DNA of 64,000 nt from WTGJ01 sp965237765 (lineage in GTDB: Bacteria > Chloroflexota > Anaerolineae > Aggregatilineales > Phototrophicaceae). Shown piece after piece: positions 33,732 to 42,041 of the stretch; position 1 is the first letter of the stretch, and every line of letters starts with the position of its first letter. The notes under the pieces were generated by a model. That model searched no databases. It saw only the letters and a program-made list of their open reading frames with translations, and was not told where the DNA came from. Where the stretch lies: positions 682,001 through 746,000 of the forward strand of contig OZ250157.1 of assembly GCA_965237765.1 (NCBI GenBank), in the 5' to 3' direction. Position numbers and translations under genes: made by a program.

Positions 33732-35831
33732 ATGCCAGATTTGCAAGTCGTCTCCCCCTTCCAACCCACGGGCGACCAACCGCAGGCCATCGCAGAATTG
33801 GTAGCCGGATTGGAAAGCGGCCTGCGCGCGCAAACGCTGCTCGGCGCCACCGGCACCGGCAAGACCTTCACCGTCGCCCGGGTGATCGCCCAGGTACAAC
33901 GCCCCACCCTCGTCCTCGCCCATAACAAAACGCTCGCCGCTCAGCTCTACGCCGAATTCAAGGAGTTCTTCCCGCATAACGCCGTCGAATATTTCGTCAG
34001 CTATTACGATTATTACCAGCCGGAAGCCTACGTCCCGCAGCACGATTTGCTCATCGAGAAGAGCACCAAGGTCAATGAGCAGATCGATAGGTTGCGCCTC
34101 TCGGCCACCGCTTCTTTGCTCTATCGGCGCGATGTCGTCATCGTGGCCAGCGTCTCCTGCATCTACGGCATCGGCGACCCGACGGCCTGGGGCAAATCGG
34201 TGGTCGAGCTCCGCGTAGGGGGGACGATGCGCCGCAAAGCCATCCTGAGCGGATTGGTGCGCATCCAATACGCGCGCAATGACCTGGATCTGCGTCGCGG
34301 CAGCTTTCGCGCGCGCGGGGATACGATCGAGGTCGTGCCCGCCTACGCCGAAAACGCCTTTCGCATCGAGCTATATGGCGATGAAATCGAGCGCATCCGA
34401 GAATTCAACCCCATCACTGGCGAGATTATCACCGAACATCGCAGCCTCATCATCTACCCCGCGCGCCAATTTATCGCTGATGAGAGTCGCGTCAATGCCG
34501 CCCTGCTGGCCATCGAAACGGAGCTGGAAGAGCATCTCGCCCACCTGCGTGCACAGAACCTGCTCGTCGAAGCGCAACGCCTTGAGCAGCGCACGCGCTA
34601 CGACCTGGAGATGATCCGCGAGGTCGGCTTCACCTCCGGCATCGAGAATTATTCGCGCCATATGGATGGCCGTGCGCCCGGCTCCGCGCCCTGGACGCTC
34701 CTCGATTACTTCCCGAATGATTACCTGCTCATCATCGATGAGAGCCACATGACGCTGCCACAAATCCGCGGTATGTACACCGGTGACCGTAGCCGCAAGC
34801 AGACGCTGGTGGATTATGGCTTTCGCTTGCCGAGCGCGCTGGACAACCGGCCGCTGCAATTCGCGGAATTCTGGCAGCGCGTCGGTCAGGTGCTCTTCAC
34901 CAGCGCCACGCCCGGCCCCTACGAAAGCGAGCATGCTGACGCCACGGTGCAGCAAATCATCCGCCCCACAGGCATCCTCGACCCGCAGGTGGAAGTGCGC
35001 CCAGCTTATTTGGAATACGCTCGCCTCGAGGCGAGCGCGGCCGCCAGCGACACCCACATCCCCATCGCCCCACGCGAAGGAAACCAGATCGACGACCTGA
35101 TGCAAGAAATCGCCCGCCGCGTGCGCGATGGCCAGCGCGCCATCGTAACCACCCTCACGCAGAAACAATCGGAGGACCTGGCCGGCTACCTCAACGAGAC
35201 GGGCATCAAAGCGCATTACCTGCACGCCGAGATTGATACGCTGGAGCGCGTCGAGATCCTGCGCGATTTGCGCCTGGGCACCTACGACGTGATCGTCGGC
35301 ATCAACTTATTGCGCGAGGGCATCGACCTGCCGGAGGTCTCCCTGATAGCGATTCTGGATACCGATAAGGAGGGCTTCCTGCGCTCCCAGTCTGCGCTCA
35401 TTCAGATCATCGGCCGCGCCGCGCGCCATGTCGATGGTCGTGTCATCATGTACGCTGACCGCGTAACGCCCGCCATGCAAAACGCCATCCGCGAAACCGC
35501 GCGCCGCCGTGATATTCAGGGCCGCTATAACGATGAGCATGGCATCGAACCGGCCAGCATCCAAAAAGAGATTCGCGATCTGACCGACCGCGTCCGCCAG
35601 ATGAACCAAGAAGAAGAGCGCGAGCGCTCGTTCATCAACCCGAGCGAGCTGGCCCTCAATGAATTGATGACCCTCGCCGACGAACTGGGCCGCGAGATGC
35701 GCGCCGCCGCCGATGCGCAAGATTTCGAGAAAGCCATCGTGCTGCGCGACCAACTCTTCGGACTGCGCGCGCACCTGGCGGAGCTAGAGCGGCAAATCAA
35801 GCCGGGGGAAACGGCCCGCGTAACGGATTAG
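33732..35831 (+). CDS. uvrB: Excinuclease ABC subunit B
   Basis: UvrB is the damage-verifying helicase-like subunit of nucleotide excision repair. The ATG at 33732 gives MPDLQVVSPFQPTGDQPQAI, standard for UvrB; the longer frame is antisense to ddl. Walker A GATGTGKTFTVA, the beta-hairpin region (YYDYYQPEAYVPQHDLLIEK), the DEAD-like IIDESHMTLPQ, motif VI QIIGRAARHVDG and the C-terminal UVR motif (AADAQDFEKAIVLRDQL) are present. The 699 residues are slightly longer than usual (about 670). A TATACT box at 33692-33697 may be the -10. Confidence 0.96.
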   Translation: MPDLQVVSPFQPTGDQPQAIAELVAGLESGLRAQTLLGATGTGKTFTVARVIAQVQRPTLVLAHNKTLAAQLYAEFKEFFPHNAVEYFVSYYDYYQPEAYVPQHDLLIEKSTKVNEQIDRLRLSATASLLYRRDVVIVASVSCIYGIGDPTAWGKSVVELRVGGTMRRKAILSGLVRIQYARNDLDLRRGSFRARGDTIEVVPAYAENAFRIELYGDEIERIREFNPITGEIITEHRSLIIYPARQFIADESRVNAALLAIETELEEHLAHLRAQNLLVEAQRLEQRTRYDLEMIREVGFTSGIENYSRHMDGRAPGSAPWTLLDYFPNDYLLIIDESHMTLPQIRGMYTGDRSRKQTLVDYGFRLPSALDNRPLQFAEFWQRVGQVLFTSATPGPYESEHADATVQQIIRPTGILDPQVEVRPAYLEYARLEASAAASDTHIPIAPREGNQIDDLMQEIARRVRDGQRAIVTTLTQKQSEDLAGYLNETGIKAHYLHAEIDTLERVEILRDLRLGTYDVIVGINLLREGIDLPEVSLIAILDTDKEGFLRSQSALIQIIGRAARHVDGRVIMYADRVTPAMQNAIRETARRRDIQGRYNDEHGIEPASIQKEIRDLTDRVRQMNQEEERERSFINPSELALNELMTLADELGREMRAAADAQDFEKAIVLRDQLFGLRAHLAELERQIKPGETARVTD

Positions 35832-35882
35832 GGCAACATCAACCATCACACCGGGAATTGCACACTAAAAATTTGCTTGACC

Positions 35883-35912
35883 TTGACATATGCGTGGGGG
35901 GGGGGGTAAAGT
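35883..35912 (+). promoter_or_regulatory. Promoter with an 11-G spacer tract (possible phase-variable switch)
   Basis: TTGACA (35883-35888) and TAAAGT (35907-35912) are separated by 18 bases, of which 11 are an uninterrupted G run (35896-35906). Losing one G gives the optimal 17-base spacing. The tract lies 26 bases before the ATG of a small secreted-protein gene. Confidence 0.55.
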
Positions 35913-35931
35913 TACTCTATCGCTCAGTTGG

Positions 35932-36183
35932 ATGGTAGAATTCATCATTAAACGTTTAGTTTTGGGTTTGTTACTGTTGGTGTTCCTGGCGGTATTGGTA
36001 GTAGGGGTGGCAACTGCACAGGTAGCAAAGTGTACAACGAATTGTGATGGAGGAGGTGGCGCTCCTAAGATAAGATGTGTTACCGAGTCTGGGGGCGCGC
36101 CACAAGGTGGAGTCGGTTGGTGGTGCAATTGCTATAACACGTCCACCGAGCAATTGGTTTCTACCACAAATGGCAGTTGTTAA
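35932..36183 (+). CDS. Small secreted Cys-containing protein, unknown
   Basis: The preferred ATG at 35932 gives 83 residues: a strong signal peptide (IIKRLVLGLLLLVFLAVLVVGVATAQ) and a short mature part of about 50 residues with Cys in CTTNC, IRC, WWCNC and the C-terminal SC, likely forming disulfides. An ATG at 35890 would read through the G tract, giving GGGG in the protein. No clear Shine-Dalgarno is seen for either. The gene is AT-richer than the chromosome average. It overlaps the next gene by 14 bases. I recognise no family. Confidence 0.5.
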   Translation: MVEFIIKRLVLGLLLLVFLAVLVVGVATAQVAKCTTNCDGGGGAPKIRCVTESGGAPQGGVGWWCNCYNTSTEQLVSTTNGSC

Positions 36184-36718
36184 AAAACCGAGAAGCACCA
36201 CTATACTAATTTTGCTTTTCTTCGCTGTCGCAACGGTCATCGCGGTAGGGTATGTATCCTATATGTCTGAGGACAGCACCGCTACCGGAAGCTCGACTTC
36301 AGTGCCCACTCAGTATTCTTATCAGGAGCCAGTTCCTACCGTCCTCATCCCGCCAGAGCATCCTGATGCATTTTTCTGGGTACCTGAATACGCAATGGAG
36401 CGTTTTTCCTACGGCGAGGATTCCTATCCACAGTTTGAGGAAATTCTCCCAGATGCCCCTTGTGCAACCTGGGAGAATGAAGGAATCGGTTGGGTATATT
36501 GGGAAGACGGCGGCATCTGGATCGGAAGAGTATATTCTCCACTCTGGCGCTTTTGCGGCTACCCGCTGCCCTTTCCGCCGAAACCGGATGGGCTGGGATA
36601 TGCACCAAAAGCTTGGCTCGATTGGACGTTTAATCGACCGACCACGGTACCGACACCAGACCGCCCAGGAAACAGGGAGAATAGTTCGTCTTCGCCAGAA
36701 CCTACTTCGTTGCCCTAG
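36170..36718 (+). CDS. Membrane-anchored protein with Pro-rich tail, unknown
   Basis: The ATG at 36170 gives 182 residues: a basic N-terminus (MAVVKKPRST), one membrane helix or uncleaved signal (ILILLFFAVATVIAVGYVSY), a Ser/Thr-rich linker, a compact Trp- and Tyr-rich central domain (WENEGIGWVYWEDGGIWIGR) and a Pro/Ser-rich C-terminus. It is probably on the outer face of the membrane. Its start lies within the end of the preceding gene, so the two are likely expressed together from the G-tract promoter. A strong terminator follows. No family recognised. Confidence 0.55.
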   Translation: MAVVKKPRSTTILILLFFAVATVIAVGYVSYMSEDSTATGSSTSVPTQYSYQEPVPTVLIPPEHPDAFFWVPEYAMERFSYGEDSYPQFEEILPDAPCATWENEGIGWVYWEDGGIWIGRVYSPLWRFCGYPLPFPPKPDGLGYAPKAWLDWTFNRPTTVPTPDRPGNRENSSSSPEPTSLP

Positions 36719-36748
36719 CAAGTACCTTTGAGCATTCCATAGACACCA

Positions 36749-36784
36749 GGCGCCGTCCGTTTCAGCGGGCGGCGCCATTTTCTT
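36749..36784 (+). terminator. Rho-independent terminator after the orphan secreted-protein pair
   Basis: An 11-base-pair stem (GGCGCCGTCCG / CGGGCGGCGCC, one G-U pair) with a 6-base loop is followed by ATTTTCTT. It separates the small-protein pair from the formate dehydrogenase operon. Confidence 0.85.
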
Positions 36785-36796
36785 CCCCATTACCGA

Positions 36797-36826
36797 TTGG
36801 GGCGCGCTGCCCGCCTGCGCTATACT
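36797..36826 (+). promoter_or_regulatory. Putative promoter of the formate dehydrogenase operon
   Basis: A weak TTGGGG (36797-36802) and a good TATACT (36821-36826) are 18 bases apart, about 35 bases before the fdhA ATG, which has GGAGG 7 bases upstream. Confidence 0.5.
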
Positions 36827-36860
36827 GGCGTGACATATCATTTCGCGCCGGAGGCCGCTA

Positions 36861-39056
36861 ATGACCGTCGCCATGAAAATGCCCCTCTCCCCCACGAAGC
36901 AGGTGCGCACCACCTGTCCCTATTGCGGTGTCGGTTGCCAGATGAACCTGCAAATCCGCGACGACACCATCTATCGCGTCGAGGCCCCCTTCGATAGCGC
37001 GCCCAATTTCGGCAACCTCTGCGTGAAGGGCCGCTTCGGGCTGGATTTCGCCACCCACCCGCGCCGCCTCAAAACGCCACTCGTGCGCGATGACCGCCAC
37101 AGCGCCTTTCGTGAAGCCAGCTGGGATGAGGCGCAGGATTTCATCGCCCGCCGCCTCAGCCGCCTGGTGAGCGAACACGGTGGCGATTGCGTCGCCACCT
37201 ACGCCTGCGCCAAAGCGACCAACGAAGACAATTACATCTTCCAGAAATTCGTGCGCGCTGTGCTGCAGACCAACAACGTCGACCATTGCGCGCGCCTCTG
37301 CCACGCCGGCAGCGTCACGGCCCTGCAGCTGGCCATCGGCAGCAGCGCGATGAGCAATAGCATCGGCGAAATGGAAAAGCTGGATACGTTCATCGTAACT
37401 GGCAGCAACACGACCGAAACGCACCCGGTCATCAGCCTCTTTCTCAAGAAGGCCGTCCGCCAGCACGGCGCCAAACTCATCGTCATCGACCCGCGTCAGA
37501 TTGAGCTGACCGATTTTGCCACGCTCTGGTTGCGGCAAAAACCGGGCACGGACGTCGCCGTTTACCAGGCAATGGCCCACATCGTCGTCAAGGAAGGCCT
37601 ATTCGACGCCGATTTCATCGCGCGGCGCACTGAGGACTTCGAGGATTACATCGAATCGCTCGAAGAATGCACACCAGAATGGGCGGAAGAGCTGAGCGGC
37701 GTACCGGCCGAGGACATCCGTCAGGCCGCGCGGATTTACGCCACTGCCGAGCGGGCCGCCTGCTATTGGGGCATGGGCATCAGCCAGAGCACGCACGGCA
37801 CTGACAACGCCCTCGGGCTGACCAACCTGGCGTTGATGACGGGCAACCTCGGCCGCGAAGGCACCGGCCTCAATCCCCTGCGCGGGCAGAACAACGTCCA
37901 GGGCTGCTCGGATAGCGGCGGCCTGCCCAACGTCTTCACCGCCTACCAGCGTGTGGATGACGGCGATATCCGCGCGCGCTTCGAAGGCCAATGGAATACG
38001 ACCCTGCCCGCCATTCCCGGCCTCACTGTCACCGAGATGGTCGATGGCGCCCTCGATGGCCGCATCAAGGCCATGATCGTGCTTGGCGAAAACCCGATGA
38101 TGTCCGAGCCGAATCTCGCCCATGCCCAACACGCCCTCGAGGTGCTGGACCTGCTTGTCTGCATCGACATCTTCCAGAATGAGACGGGCGATATGGCGGA
38201 TGTCATCCTGCCCTCCGCCAGCTTTGCCGAAAAAGATGGCACCTTCACCAATTCCGACCGCCGCGTACAACGCGTGCGCCGCGCCTTGCCGACCGTCGGC
38301 GAATCGCGCGCCGATTGGGAGATCATCTGCGATCTCGCCAGGCGAACGGAAGCCTTGCTGGGCCGCGCGCAGAGCGCGGGCTTCGATTACGCACACCCCG
38401 AAGAAATCTGGGAGGAGATGCGCGCGCTCACGCCGGATTTCTTCGGCATCACCTACGAACGGCTGGAGCGCGAGGGCGGCGTTCATTGGCCCTGCCCCAG
38501 CCTCGATCATCCCGGCACGCCCTACCTCTTTAAAGACACCTTCCCGCGCGGCAAAGGTAAATTCTGGGCGCTGGATTTCGGCAGCGAGAGCGAGCAGCCG
38601 GACGAGGAATACCCCTACCACCTGACGACCGGGCGCGTGCTCTTCCACTGGCACGGCGGCACGATGACGAGGCCTTCTGCGCTCAACGAAGCCTTCCCAC
38701 ACCCCGTCGTTGAATTGCACCCGGAGGACGCGCGCGACTTGCGCGTGGTCTCCGGCGATTGGCTGGAGCTGGAATCGCGCCGCGGCGCCGTAGTATGCCG
38801 CGCCTTGGTTACGGGACGTTCGCCAGTGGGCACCTTTTTCCTCCCCTTCCACTTCGCCGAAGCAGCCGCCAACCTGCTGACGTTGGATAAGATCGACCCG
38901 CGCGCCAAAATTCCAGATTTTAAGATGGCCGCCATCCGCGCGCGGCGCGTCGACGCGCCGCCGGCAACTACGACGAACGGCGACACGGCCCATAATGGCG
39001 AAGCGACGGGCGAGACCGAAAGCGCCATCAAAGATCCGTTGCGCTACGTGCATTGA
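36861..39056 (+). CDS. fdhA: Formate dehydrogenase catalytic subunit (molybdopterin, Cys type)
   Basis: The 731-residue protein is a molybdopterin-bis-MGD oxidoreductase. An N-terminal 4Fe-4S site (CPYCGVGC, then NLCVKGRFG) is followed by the Mo-ligand segment HCARLCHAGSVTAL, with Cys147 where selenocysteine stands in Sec-type enzymes. Family blocks NPLRGQNNVQGCSDSGG, VLGENPMMSEPN and LTTGRVLFHWHGGTMTR are typical of formate dehydrogenase. It lacks the NuoG-like N-terminal ferredoxin domains that NAD-dependent enzymes often carry; those are encoded separately at 45883. It oxidises formate to CO2 and passes electrons to the NuoEF-like subunit. No Tat signal is visible, so it is cytoplasmic. 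Confidence 0.92.
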   Translation: MTVAMKMPLSPTKQVRTTCPYCGVGCQMNLQIRDDTIYRVEAPFDSAPNFGNLCVKGRFGLDFATHPRRLKTPLVRDDRHSAFREASWDEAQDFIARRLSRLVSEHGGDCVATYACAKATNEDNYIFQKFVRAVLQTNNVDHCARLCHAGSVTALQLAIGSSAMSNSIGEMEKLDTFIVTGSNTTETHPVISLFLKKAVRQHGAKLIVIDPRQIELTDFATLWLRQKPGTDVAVYQAMAHIVVKEGLFDADFIARRTEDFEDYIESLEECTPEWAEELSGVPAEDIRQAARIYATAERAACYWGMGISQSTHGTDNALGLTNLALMTGNLGREGTGLNPLRGQNNVQGCSDSGGLPNVFTAYQRVDDGDIRARFEGQWNTTLPAIPGLTVTEMVDGALDGRIKAMIVLGENPMMSEPNLAHAQHALEVLDLLVCIDIFQNETGDMADVILPSASFAEKDGTFTNSDRRVQRVRRALPTVGESRADWEIICDLARRTEALLGRAQSAGFDYAHPEEIWEEMRALTPDFFGITYERLEREGGVHWPCPSLDHPGTPYLFKDTFPRGKGKFWALDFGSESEQPDEEYPYHLTTGRVLFHWHGGTMTRPSALNEAFPHPVVELHPEDARDLRVVSGDWLELESRRGAVVCRALVTGRSPVGTFFLPFHFAEAAANLLTLDKIDPRAKIPDFKMAAIRARRVDAPPATTTNGDTAHNGEATGETESAIKDPLRYVH

Positions 39057-39066
39057 GGGGGAGCCG

Positions 39067-39678
39067 ATGGTCGGCGAAGCCACGCCCGGCCTCGCGGCGG
39101 CCATCGTCGTGGGCGGCGCCAGCCGCCGCATGGGGCAGCCGAAAGCCTTCCTCGAGCTGGCGGGGATCACGCTGATCGAGCGCGTCCTGGCAGCCTTGCG
39201 GCAACTGACGGGCGAAATCTTCCTGGTGGGCGGTGATGTCGCGCCCTATGCGCGTTTCGGCTTGCCGCACCATGGCGACGTGCTGCCCGGCGGCGCGCTG
39301 GCCGGCATCCATAGCGCCGTGTATCACAGCGGCCGACCCTTTACGCTCGTCGTCGCCTGCGATATGCCCTTCTTGAACGTGCCCTTGTTGCAAGCGATGG
39401 CGGCGAGCGCGCGGGGCGAACGCTACGACATCGTCGTGCCGACGGTGGCGGGGTATCCGCAGGGCCTGCACGCGATCTATGGCACACAGTGCCTCGCGCC
39501 GATCGAGCGTCGCCTGCGCGCCGACCAGCGCAAAGTGATCAGCTTCTATCCCGATGTGCGCGTAGATTACTGGGATGAAGGGCGTTGGGGGAAACACGAC
39601 GCAGAGGGGCGGACTTTCGCGAATGTGAATACGCCAGAGGAACTGGCGGCAGCGCGTGCCGATGCCCCGTGGTCCTAA
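39067..39678 (+). CDS. mobA: Molybdenum cofactor guanylyltransferase
   Basis: MobA attaches GMP to molybdopterin to make the MGD cofactor used by FdhA. The nucleotide-binding signature AAIVVGGASRRMGQPKAFLEL and the metal/nucleotide segment VVACDMPFLNVPLLQ are clear; LPGGALAGIHSAV is the glycine block. The ATG at 39067 is preceded by GAGGGGGAG and lies 10 bases after fdhA; the earlier frame overlaps fdhA. The C-terminal FANVNTPEELAAA is standard. Confidence 0.92.
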   Translation: MVGEATPGLAAAIVVGGASRRMGQPKAFLELAGITLIERVLAALRQLTGEIFLVGGDVAPYARFGLPHHGDVLPGGALAGIHSAVYHSGRPFTLVVACDMPFLNVPLLQAMAASARGERYDIVVPTVAGYPQGLHAIYGTQCLAPIERRLRADQRKVISFYPDVRVDYWDEGRWGKHDAEGRTFANVNTPEELAAARADAPWS

Positions 39679-39712
39679 TTCTTGAGGATGAACAACTACT
39701 AGTGGGATCTTC

Positions 39713-41446
39713 ATGAGCCAAACTGACGAACAACTCCACGCCCTGCTCGCTCCCTACGCCGGACGCGGGCGCGACGCGCTGCTGCCTATCCTCTGGGATG
39801 TGCAAACCGCGCAGGGTTACATCTCCGCCGACGCCGTGCGCCAGATTTCGCATCTCCTACGCGTCCCCGAAGCCGATATCTACGGCGTCATCAGCTTCTA
39901 TAGCCTCTTTTATGAGCAACCGAGCGGCGAGACCATCCTGCGCGTCTGTGCCGATCCGAGTTGCGCGCTGGATGGAAGCGACCAAATCTTAGCCGCGCTG
40001 CGCGAGCGGCTGGGCGTGAACGGCGCGGGCATGTCCGCTGATGGCCGCTATCGCGTCGAGCGCGCGCCCTGCCTCGGGGTATGCGAACACGCACCGGCCG
40101 CCCTCATCACCCGCCGCGGAGAGGGCGAGCGCGCCGTCGCGCCAATCATCTCCTCGCGCGAATTGCTCAGCGCCGCCGCGGCCGATTTTCCCGCCACGCC
40201 GCCCTACCCACAATTGCTCGGCGAAGAGCGCATAGCCCTGCTCGTCGATGCCGAAGCGTCCGCCGCACAAATCGAACCGCGTGAGGGCGATTATGCGGCG
40301 CTGCGCTACGCCATCCGCGAGCTAACGCCGGAGCAGGTCATCGAGCGCGTCGCCGAATCGGGCCTGGTAGGGCGTGGCGGGGCGGCCTTCCCCACCAGCG
40401 TCAAATGGCGCGGCGCCCGCTTCCCGCGCGATGGCCGCCCGCGCTATGTCATCTGCAACGCCGATGAGAGCGAGCCGGGCACCTTCAAGGACCGCGCCCT
40501 CATGGAGACGCGCCCTCACCTCATCTTGGAAGGTCTGGCGCTGGCTGCTTATGCCTGCGGCGCCGAGCGGGGCTTCGTCTTCATTCGCGGCGAATATCCG
40601 CACGCGCAGCGCCGCCTGGAAGAAGCCATCGCCGCCGCCGAAGCGGCCGGGGTGCTCGGCGCGGATATTGAAGGCAGCGGCCACAACATCCATTTCGAAG
40701 TTCGTCGCGGCGCCGGCGCCTACATCTGCGGCGAGGAATCTGCGCTCTTCGAAGCGATCGAAGGCAAACGCGGCTTCCCGCGCATCAAACCGCCCTACCC
40801 GACCACGCACGGCCTCTTCCAACAACCGACCATTGTCAACAACGTGGAGACGCTCGCGTGCATCCCCGGTATTGTAAAAGAGGGCCCGGAATGGTTTCGT
40901 GTTTGGGGTAGCGAGAAAAGTCCAGGATCGAAGCTGCTCTGTGTCAGCGGCCATGTGGCTCGACCGGGGGTTTATGAAATCAATCCCGGTATCAGCCTTC
41001 GTGAATTTCTGGAAGGGCCCTGTGGTGGCGTGGTTGGCGAATTACAAACGGTGCTGATGGGTGGTGCCGCGGGCACCTTCTTGACTCCGGACGAAATCGA
41101 CGTGCCGCTCACGTTTGAGGCGCTCTGGGAAATCGGCAGCACTTTCGGTTCTGGCGCAATCTTCGTCTGCAACGACACGGTGGATTTGCGCGATGTCCTG
41201 CAACGGCTGGCCCATTTCTTCCAGCACGAGAGTTGCGGCAAGTGTTTCCCCTGCCAGCTCGGTACCCAACGCCAGCTGGAGATATTGTTGCGTGAGCAGC
41301 CACTTCCCGGCGACGCCACACGCCTGCAGGATATCGGCTGGACGATGACCGAAAGCTCGCTCTGTGGCCTGGGGCAGACGGCATCGTCAGCCTTGCTGAG
41401 CGCGATGAAACGCTGGCCGGAACTATTCGCAGCAAAAGGAGAATGA
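39713..41446 (+). CDS. fdhB: NAD-dependent formate dehydrogenase beta subunit, NuoE-NuoF fusion
   Basis: The 577-residue protein joins a NuoE-like thioredoxin-fold [2Fe-2S] domain (about 1-150; Cys in CADPSC and CLGVC) to a NuoF-like FMN/NAD domain (GLVGRGGAAFPTSVKW, NADESEPGTFKDR, GAGAYICGEESALFEAIEG). It ends with the 4Fe-4S site ESCGKCFPCQLGT plus SLCGLG. It takes electrons from FdhA through the separate NuoG-like protein and reduces NAD. From about base 40,865 the codon usage becomes less GC-rich, while the protein stays on-family. Nitroreductase follows after one base. Confidence 0.92.
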   Translation: MSQTDEQLHALLAPYAGRGRDALLPILWDVQTAQGYISADAVRQISHLLRVPEADIYGVISFYSLFYEQPSGETILRVCADPSCALDGSDQILAALRERLGVNGAGMSADGRYRVERAPCLGVCEHAPAALITRRGEGERAVAPIISSRELLSAAAADFPATPPYPQLLGEERIALLVDAEASAAQIEPREGDYAALRYAIRELTPEQVIERVAESGLVGRGGAAFPTSVKWRGARFPRDGRPRYVICNADESEPGTFKDRALMETRPHLILEGLALAAYACGAERGFVFIRGEYPHAQRRLEEAIAAAEAAGVLGADIEGSGHNIHFEVRRGAGAYICGEESALFEAIEGKRGFPRIKPPYPTTHGLFQQPTIVNNVETLACIPGIVKEGPEWFRVWGSEKSPGSKLLCVSGHVARPGVYEINPGISLREFLEGPCGGVVGELQTVLMGGAAGTFLTPDEIDVPLTFEALWEIGSTFGSGAIFVCNDTVDLRDVLQRLAHFFQHESCGKCFPCQLGTQRQLEILLREQPLPGDATRLQDIGWTMTESSLCGLGQTASSALLSAMKRWPELFAAKGE

Positions 41447-41447
41447 G

Positions 41448-42032
41448 ATGGAATTCTACGATTTGATGCGAAAGAGAAGGATGGTCCGCGCCTTTCGACC
41501 CGACCCTATCCCTGAGGATTCCTTAGCTCGAATCCTGGACGCCGCCCAGCGCGCTCCCAGTGCCGGTCATTCCCAGGGGCAACGTTACCTCGTAGTCCAG
41601 GATGAAGAACGCAAAGCGAAAATCGCCGCAAATTGTAATGAGCAGGATTACGTTGCAGCCGGTTTCGCTCCGTTCGTTTCCGGCGCGCCAACCCTTATCA
41701 TTCCCTGCACCAATGAACAGATTTATCGGCGAAGATATAGCGAGAAGGATAAGTTGCTACCGGATGGCAGCGAATTCGTCTGGCCCGTTCCCTATTGGTA
41801 TATGGATATTGGCTGTAGCGTGATGATGATTTTGCTGGCTGTGGTGCAGGAAGGGCTGGCGGCGGGGTACGCGTGTTTTGGTGATAATCAGGCACTACGT
41901 GAGCTTCTGGGAATACCTGAGGAAGTAGAACCGATGGGAGCAATCCCCATTGGCTACGCGGCGCCAGACAAGCGCTCACCTTCTACATGGCGCGCTCGTT
42001 CGCGGGATATGGTGCGGTATGAGGGGTGGTAA
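41448..42032 (+). CDS. Nitroreductase family flavoprotein
   Basis: The 194-residue protein has the FMN phosphate-binding start (RKRRMVRAFRPDPIPEDSLARIL, split by the family motif) and the segment RAPSAGHSQGQRYLVVQD typical of nitroreductases, with a C-terminal GAIPIGYAAPDKRSPSTWRAR block. It should use NAD(P)H and FMN to reduce nitro or related groups; some relatives (F420- or deazaflavin-independent) have other roles. AGGAG within the end of fdhB serves as its ribosome site, so it is translationally coupled to fdhB. Codon usage is less GC-rich than the operon start. Confidence 0.85.
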   Translation: MEFYDLMRKRRMVRAFRPDPIPEDSLARILDAAQRAPSAGHSQGQRYLVVQDEERKAKIAANCNEQDYVAAGFAPFVSGAPTLIIPCTNEQIYRRRYSEKDKLLPDGSEFVWPVPYWYMDIGCSVMMILLAVVQEGLAAGYACFGDNQALRELLGIPEEVEPMGAIPIGYAAPDKRSPSTWRARSRDMVRYEGW

Positions 42033-42041
42033 AAGGCAGCC

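Noticed and set aside
36861..39056. Selenocysteine-type formate dehydrogenase
   Set aside because: The metal-ligand codon is TGC (Cys147), with no in-frame TGA, so no Sec insertion is needed.
37599..39170. 523-codon minus-strand frame opposite fdhA
   Set aside because: It is a GC-rich antisense shadow with no family motifs, while fdhA is strongly supported on the other strand.
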